Positions 59,554-64,000 of a DNA stretch of 64,000 bases are shown here, one piece after another. A model generated the notes under the pieces. The model saw only the letters and a list, made by a program, of their open reading frames with translations, did not search any database and was not told the origin of the DNA. This DNA is from Nocardia mikamii NBRC 108933. GTDB lineage: Bacteria; Actinomycetota; Actinomycetes; Mycobacteriales; Mycobacteriaceae. The DNA lies in assembly GCF_001613505.1 (NCBI RefSeq), contig NZ_BDCM01000014.1:558001-622000 (forward strand). Reading direction: 5' to 3'. Positions within the stretch are counted from its first letter, which is position 1, and each line of letters opens with the position of its first letter. The translations under genes were made by a program, and so were the position numbers.

Positions 59554-60024
59554 CTAGCTCTGCACCGCCGGCGGCTGACCGGTCTTCTCGTATTCGGCGA
59601 TGATGTCGATGCGCCGCTGATGCCGCGCCTCGTCCGACCACGGCGTCGCCAGGAACGCATCGATGATGGCGAAGGCCTCCTCGGTGCTGTGCATCCGGCC
59701 GCCGATACCCATGAGCTGCGCATTGTTGTGCTCACGAGCCAGTTTCGCGGTCTCCACACTCCAGGCCAGCGCACAGCGTGCGCCGGGAACCTTGTTCGCG
59801 GCGATCTGCTCGCCGTTACCGCTGCCACCGAACACGATGCCGAGGCTGCCCGGGTCGGCGACGACACGGCGGGCGGCGTCGATGCAGAAGGCCGGGTAGT
59901 CGTCGACGGCGTCGTACTCGTGGGCTCCGCAGTCGACCACGTCGTGACCGGCCTGCGTCAGATGATCCTTCACTTGGTTCTTCAATTCGAAGCCGGCATG
60001 GTCGGCACCCAGGTATACGCGCAT
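59554..60024 (-). CDS. rpiB: ribose-5-phosphate isomerase B
   Basis: 156 residues from ATG 60024 (MRVYLGADHAGFELK). The family motifs GADHAGFELK and IVFGGSGNGEQIAANK are present; the catalytic residue in the latter motif is Ser rather than the Cys of E. coli RpiB, as in mycobacterial enzymes. It interconverts ribose-5-P and ribulose-5-P. The open frame upstream adds 12 residues that match nothing. Confidence 0.96.
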   Translation of the reverse strand: MRVYLGADHAGFELKNQVKDHLTQAGHDVVDCGAHEYDAVDDYPAFCIDAARRVVADPGSLGIVFGGSGNGEQIAANKVPGARCALAWSVETAKLAREHNNAQLMGIGGRMHSTEEAFAIIDAFLATPWSDEARHQRRIDIIAEYEKTGQPPAVQS

Positions 60025-60097
60025 GGCTGAGATTCTGTCAGGTGGGCGGTTGCGCTCCACATGGGGTCGTTCCCCGATCCTCTATAGAGTTCAGCCC

Positions 60098-61207
60098 ATG
60101 CAGTCCGAAGATCAGTGGGCCGATCAGTCACCACAGCAGGGGCGCGGACCGGGGTGGAATCCGGTGACCGGTACGGCGGGGTGGGATCCTCGGCTGGGAC
60201 CGCCGGGATGGGGTCCGCAGCAACCGTTTTCGCCGCCGCACGTCCCGCCGTTCCAACCGACGCGCGGACTGTCCCCCTGGGGCATGCCGGCCCGGCACAG
60301 CTGGGAGATTCCCCTGCTGATCGTGGTGATTCTGGCCACCGTCACCGGATATCTGATCGCGCTGCTGTCCCTGCTCGTCGGTGCGCTGAACTACTACGTC
60401 CTGCTGCTGATCCTCGCGCCGCTGCTGCTGTGGTTCGGCCGCGGCACCAACTATTCGATGCAGCGGCTCAATGCCGTGAAGATGTCGCCCACCCAGTTCC
60501 CGGAGGGATACCGGATGGTGGTCGAGGCGGCCGCGCGCTTCGGCATGGCGACCGTCCCGGATGCCTACGTGCTGCTGGGCAACGGGCAGATCAACGCCTT
60601 CGCCTCGGGGCACGGGTTCCGCCGCTACGTGGTCGTCTACAGCGATCTGTTCGAGATCGGCGGACAGGCCCGTGACCCCGACGCGCTGGCCTTCATCATC
60701 GGCCACGAGGTCGGCCATATCGCGGCCGGCCATGTGTCGTACTGGCGCCAGCTGGGCATGTTCCTCGTGCCGTTCCTGCCGATCATCGGCAATTCGCTGA
60801 TTCGCGCACAGGAGTACACCGCCGACAATCACGGCTTCTGCAACCGGCATCTCGGCGCACCCGGAGCGATGAAAACCCTTGCGGGCGGCAAATATCTGAA
60901 TTCGCTGGTCGATTTCGACGAGATGGCCGACCGCGCGCCGCAGGACAAGGGCTTCTTCGTCTGGGTGGTCAACGCCATGTCCTCGCATCCGGTGCTCACG
61001 TGGCGGATGTGGGCGCTGCGCGACCGTAGCCGGCACGGCCGGATGTTCCTGCGGCCGAGCGGTCCGCCGCCACCACGGATGCCGGCGACCCCTCCGCCGT
61101 ATCCGCCACCGGCCGTCCCGCCGCAGCCGATGCCGCCGGCCGGACCGCCCGCCCAGACGGGCGACTACCCCGGATACGGCGAAATTCCGGGCCTGCCGCC
61201 GCGGTAG
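60098..61207 (+). CDS. M48 family membrane metalloprotease (HtpX-like)
   Basis: 369 residues from ATG 60098. Disordered Pro/Gly/Trp-rich cytosolic N-terminus (1-66), two transmembrane helices (about 71-114), an M48 domain with HEVGH at 203-207 and the third ligand Glu in QEYTADNHG, and a proline-rich C-terminus. It belongs to the group that trims or degrades membrane proteins. A TATAGA-like -10 lies 15 bases upstream of the ATG, so the transcript may be nearly leaderless. Confidence 0.9.
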   Translation: MQSEDQWADQSPQQGRGPGWNPVTGTAGWDPRLGPPGWGPQQPFSPPHVPPFQPTRGLSPWGMPARHSWEIPLLIVVILATVTGYLIALLSLLVGALNYYVLLLILAPLLLWFGRGTNYSMQRLNAVKMSPTQFPEGYRMVVEAAARFGMATVPDAYVLLGNGQINAFASGHGFRRYVVVYSDLFEIGGQARDPDALAFIIGHEVGHIAAGHVSYWRQLGMFLVPFLPIIGNSLIRAQEYTADNHGFCNRHLGAPGAMKTLAGGKYLNSLVDFDEMADRAPQDKGFFVWVVNAMSSHPVLTWRMWALRDRSRHGRMFLRPSGPPPPRMPATPPPYPPPAVPPQPMPPAGPPAQTGDYPGYGEIPGLPPR

Positions 61208-61256
61208 CCGCACGCCCGGCACGGGGCATGCCATCATGCCCCGTGCCGTCGATCCA

Positions 61257-61913
61257 CTAGTCGAACTGCGGGTCCTCGGTGCGGGTCCGCTTGAGCTCGA
61301 AGAAGTGCGGATAGGACGCCAGCGCGACCGCCCCGTCCCACACCTTCCCCGCGTCCTCGCCACGGGGAATCCGCGACAGCACCGGGCCGAAGAAGGCGGT
61401 GTCGTTGATGTGGATGGTCGGCGTGCCGACGTCCGGCCCGACCTTGTCCATTCCGGCGTGGTGGCTCTTGCGCAGCGCCTCGTCGTAGGCGGTGCTCGTG
61501 GCGGCCTCGGCCAGTTCGGCGGGCAGCCCCACCTCGGCGAGAGCGTCGGCGACGACCGCGGCCAGGCTGTCGGCCTGGTTCTCGCGCTCGTACTCCTCCC
61601 GGCGATTGTGGATGCGGGTACCCATCGCGGTGTACAGCGGCGAGAGCACCTTCTCACCGTGCTGCTCGGCCGCGGCGATGGCCACCCGTACCGGGCCCCA
61701 CGCCGATTTCATCATTTCGACGTAGCGCTCGGGAAGGTCCTCACGACCCTCGTTGAGCACGGCCAGGCTCATCACATGGAAGTGCGTGTCGATATCGCGG
61801 ACCTTCTCGACCTCCAGAATCCAGCGCGAGGTGATCCAGCACCACGGGCACAGCGGATCGAACCAGAAATCGACGCGGTCCCTGGAACCGGCGGTGGTCG
61901 TCTGATCGCTCAC
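61257..61913 (-). CDS. mycothiol-dependent nitroreductase-like (Rv2466c family), DsbA/thioredoxin fold
   Basis: 218 residues from GTG 61913. C22-PW-C25 (FDPLCPWCWITSRW) with an inserted helical domain, and a cis-Pro loop in GTPTIHIN. Rv2466c of M. tuberculosis uses mycothiol to reduce nitroaromatic prodrugs and is induced by oxidative stress. The gene order nei-rpiB-(M48)-this gene matches Rv2464c-Rv2466c apart from the M48 insertion. Confidence 0.92.
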   Translation of the reverse strand: MSDQTTTAGSRDRVDFWFDPLCPWCWITSRWILEVEKVRDIDTHFHVMSLAVLNEGREDLPERYVEMMKSAWGPVRVAIAAAEQHGEKVLSPLYTAMGTRIHNRREEYERENQADSLAAVVADALAEVGLPAELAEAATSTAYDEALRKSHHAGMDKVGPDVGTPTIHINDTAFFGPVLSRIPRGEDAGKVWDGAVALASYPHFFELKRTRTEDPQFD

Positions 61914-62070
61914 ATCTCGTCCCTTCGAAGAAGCAATGGGGAGGCCGCACACGCCACCCGCCCTCAGCATGAGTCAACGCCGCGAAGTTGGCGATATTTC
62001 CCGATCGCCGCGGGATCGCACAGTAGGGTCGGATGCGACCCTGGTTGCCCGCTGCCCGGAGGTTTTCCCC

Positions 62071-63291
62071 ATGCCCACAGATTCCAGGTTCGTCATCGTC
62101 GGCGGCGGTCTGGCCGCCGCGAAGCTGGCGGAGTCGTTGCGCGACAACGAGTTCGACGGCGCGGTCACGTTGATCGGTGAGGAGGCGCAGCTGCCCTACG
62201 AGCGGCCGCCACTGTCCAAGGAACATTTGCTCGGCAAGAAGTCGCTCGCCGATTTCACCGTGCGTCCTGAGCAGTGGTATCGCGACCACGATGTCGACCT
62301 GCTGCTCGGCACCGCCGTCGCGGCCGTCGACCGCTCGTCGAAAACCGTTGCGCTGCCGGACGGTTCGACCCGTCCGTACGACAAACTCGCCCTGGCCACC
62401 GGATCGCGCTCGCGCCGGCTGCCGATTCCCGGCGCCGATGCCGAGGGCGTGTACATGTTGCGCACCATCGGGCAGTCCGATGCGCTGATCTCACTGTTCG
62501 GCACGGCGCGGCGGCTGGTCGTGATCGGCGCGGGCTGGATCGGCCTGGAGGTGACGGCGGCCGCGCGCACCGCCGGTCTGGAGGTGACCATCCTGGAGGT
62601 CGGCCCGGTGCCGCTGCAGGCCGCTCTCGGCGACGAGATGGGCGCGGTCTTCGGCGAGCTGCACCGCGCGCACGGCGTCGATCTGCGCTGTGGTGTGAAG
62701 GCCGCCGAGATCGTCACCGCCGACGGAAAGGCCACCGGAGTCCGGCTCTCCGACGACACGGTCGTGGACGCCGACGCGGTGCTGATCGCGGTCGGCGCCC
62801 GGCCGAATATCGAACTGGCCGCCGACGCGGGGCTCGCGGTCGAGGGCGGCGTGCTCGTGGACGAAAGCCTGGCCAGCAGCGATCCCGATATCGTCGCGGT
62901 GGGCGATATCGCCGACCAGCAGCATCCGGTGCTCGGGCAGCGAGTGCGGGTCGAACACTGGGCCACGGCGCTCAACCAACCGGCCGTGGCCGCGCTGACA
63001 ATGCTCGACCGGCCTGCCACCTACGACCGGCTGCCCTACTTCTTCACCGACCAGTACGACCTCGGCATGGAGTACACCGGCTTCGTCGCACCGGGCGCGA
63101 CGACGTCCGTGGTGGTTCGCGGCGACACCGCGAGCCGCGAATTCGTCGCATTCTGGCTGGATCAGGGCAATCGGGTGCTGGCGGGGATGAACGTCAACGT
63201 CTGGGACGTCACCGATCGGATCAAGGAACTGATCCTCGGCGGCGAACCGGTGAATCCGGACGCGCTGGCCGACACCGGCACCGATTTGTGA
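62071..63291 (+). CDS. NAD(P)/FAD-dependent ferredoxin/rubredoxin reductase-like oxidoreductase
   Basis: 406 residues from ATG 62071 (CGGAGG 8 bases upstream). FAD-binding Rossmann motif VIVGGGLAAAKLAESL at the N-terminus, ERPPLSKEHLLG, the NAD-binding GAGWIGLEVTAAAR (about 153-166), VAVGDIAD near 283, and a C-terminal reductase domain. The pattern matches the reductase components that feed electrons to ferredoxins of P450 or Rieske oxygenases. No P450 or ferredoxin is adjacent. Confidence 0.92.
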   Translation: MPTDSRFVIVGGGLAAAKLAESLRDNEFDGAVTLIGEEAQLPYERPPLSKEHLLGKKSLADFTVRPEQWYRDHDVDLLLGTAVAAVDRSSKTVALPDGSTRPYDKLALATGSRSRRLPIPGADAEGVYMLRTIGQSDALISLFGTARRLVVIGAGWIGLEVTAAARTAGLEVTILEVGPVPLQAALGDEMGAVFGELHRAHGVDLRCGVKAAEIVTADGKATGVRLSDDTVVDADAVLIAVGARPNIELAADAGLAVEGGVLVDESLASSDPDIVAVGDIADQQHPVLGQRVRVEHWATALNQPAVAALTMLDRPATYDRLPYFFTDQYDLGMEYTGFVAPGATTSVVVRGDTASREFVAFWLDQGNRVLAGMNVNVWDVTDRIKELILGGEPVNPDALADTGTDL

Positions 63292-63388
63292 TCACGATCA
63301 CAGCCAAGATAGGTCGAGGAGCTGCGACCGGCACCGACCCGATCGTGAGCGCGCCGCGGTGGCGCGCCGGCGAGCCGAGGAGATCATC

Positions 63389-63790
63389 GTGAAGTACATG
63401 CTGCTCAAGACCTACCGCCCTGCCGCGCATTGCGACACTCCGATCACCGAGTGGCCGCCGGAGGACATCGCGGCCCATATCGAATTCCAGCGCGCGCTCG
63501 GTTCGGCACTGCGCGAATCGGGTGAGCTCGTCGATGCCCAGGGGCTGGCCTTCCCGGATCAAGCCCGCATCGTCAGCGCCGACGGGCGCTCGGCCCCGGT
63601 GGTCACCGACGGCCCGTTCCCGGAGACGAAGGAATTCCTCGCCGGCTACTGGATCGTCGATGTGGACAGCGCCGACCGGGCGCTGGAGATCGCCGCGCAG
63701 GCATCGGCCGCCCCGGGCCCGGGCGGCGCCCCGATCGGTGAATACATCGAGGTGCGCGCGGTGATGGACCCCCCGGCGGCCGGGGCCTGA
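63389..63790 (+). CDS. YCII/DGPF domain protein
   Basis: 133 residues from GTG 63389 (GAGGAG 6 bases upstream). DGPFPETKEFLAGYWIVDVDS is the DGPF signature. These small proteins are regularly paired with ECF42-type sigma factors, and such a gene starts 11 bp downstream. The DGPF protein's own biochemical role is unknown. Confidence 0.9.
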   Translation: MKYMLLKTYRPAAHCDTPITEWPPEDIAAHIEFQRALGSALRESGELVDAQGLAFPDQARIVSADGRSAPVVTDGPFPETKEFLAGYWIVDVDSADRALEIAAQASAAPGPGGAPIGEYIEVRAVMDPPAAGA

Positions 63791-63801
63791 TCCGCCGCGC
63801 C

Positions 63802-64000
63802 ATGCCCGGACCACAGGTACCGGCCGTCCCGGTCGGGCAGCCGTCGAAGCGCGACGAGCGGCGCGACGACTCCGCGCGGGAAGTCGCGCTGCTCCTGCGT
63901 GAGGTCGCGCCGGTCGTGCTGGGAGTTCTGGTGCGCCGCTACGGCGATTTCGACGCGGCCGAGGACGCGGTGCAGGAGGCGATGCTCGCCGCGATCACCC
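63802..64000 (+). CDS. ECF sigma factor (ECF42-like), N-terminal fragment
   Basis: 66 codons lie in the window; the gene continues past the right edge. After a polar N-terminus, VVLGVLVRRYGDFDAAEDAVQEAML matches sigma region 2 of the SigJ/ECF42 type (YGDFDAAEDAVQEA). ECF42 proteins also have a C-terminal TPR extension, which is outside the window. The adjacent DGPF protein supports this assignment. Confidence 0.82.
   Translation, partial: MPGPQVPAVPVGQPSKRDERRDDSAREVALLLREVAPVVLGVLVRRYGDFDAAEDAVQEAMLAAIT

Overview
The window is chromosomal DNA of a high-GC, mycolic-acid actinomycete, most likely Nocardia or a close relative (inference). Four things point there. Two gene blocks run in the same order as in Mycobacterium tuberculosis: proB-obgE-rpmA-rplU-rne-ndk-DUF4233-folC-valS (Rv2439c-Rv2448c) and clpX-clpP2-clpP1-tig followed by nei-rpiB-Rv2466c-like (Rv2457c-Rv2466c). 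There is a small type VII secretion (ESX) module with EspG and PPE-like proteins. There is a homologue of the mycothiol-dependent nitroreductase Rv2466c. Finally, a KstR-type operator sits in front of a ketosteroid isomerase gene.

Layout. 0-3 kb: the start of an acyl-AMP ligase-like gene and a PEP-synthase-like swivelling enzyme, overlapping. 3.1-5.8 kb: ESX module (EspG; a small helical protein ending in a YxxxD motif; a PPE-like protein with a long Pro/Ala tail), with a 75-bp tandem hairpin repeat inside it. 5.9-18.9 kb: core housekeeping block, all on the minus strand, including a large RNase E with a fused IF2_N domain. 19.2-24.1 kb: a lipid/glycerol cluster (diacylglycerol kinase, AGPS-like flavoprotein, TetR, GlpD) matching Rv2249c-Rv2252. 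24.2-38.9 kb: accessory island with patatin, VOC protein, two unrelated molybdopterin oxidoreductases plus FdhD, an HxlR and three MarR regulators, an MFS exporter, ketosteroid isomerase and small membrane or stress proteins. 38.9-43.5 kb: Clp protease and trigger factor block. 43.7-58.7 kb: FKBP lipoprotein, phosphoketolase, a remnant-like condensation protein, NUDIX, GT39, DEAD-box helicase, guanidinium exporter under a guanidine-III riboswitch, tRNA-Pro and tRNA-Gly, a diguanylate cyclase, a DUF1542-like protein, and a PAP2 plus GT87 pair. 58.7-64 kb: nei, rpiB, M48 protease, Rv2466c-like, ferredoxin-reductase-like flavoprotein, and a DGPF/YCII protein with its ECF sigma factor (cut by the window end).

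How the parts work together. The core blocks supply translation (L21, L27, ValRS, Obg), RNA decay (RNase E), nucleotide, folate and proline metabolism, and protein quality control (ClpXP1P2, trigger factor). Between them sit self-contained sensor/effector pairs: MarR-MFS, MarR-membrane protein, TetR-GlpD/AGPS/DAGK, HxlR-molybdoenzyme, riboswitch-Gdx and ECF-DGPF. The least explained items are the covarying 75-bp hairpin array in the ESX module (with a diverged single copy near clpP1) and the half-length condensation-domain protein with a damaged active-site motif.
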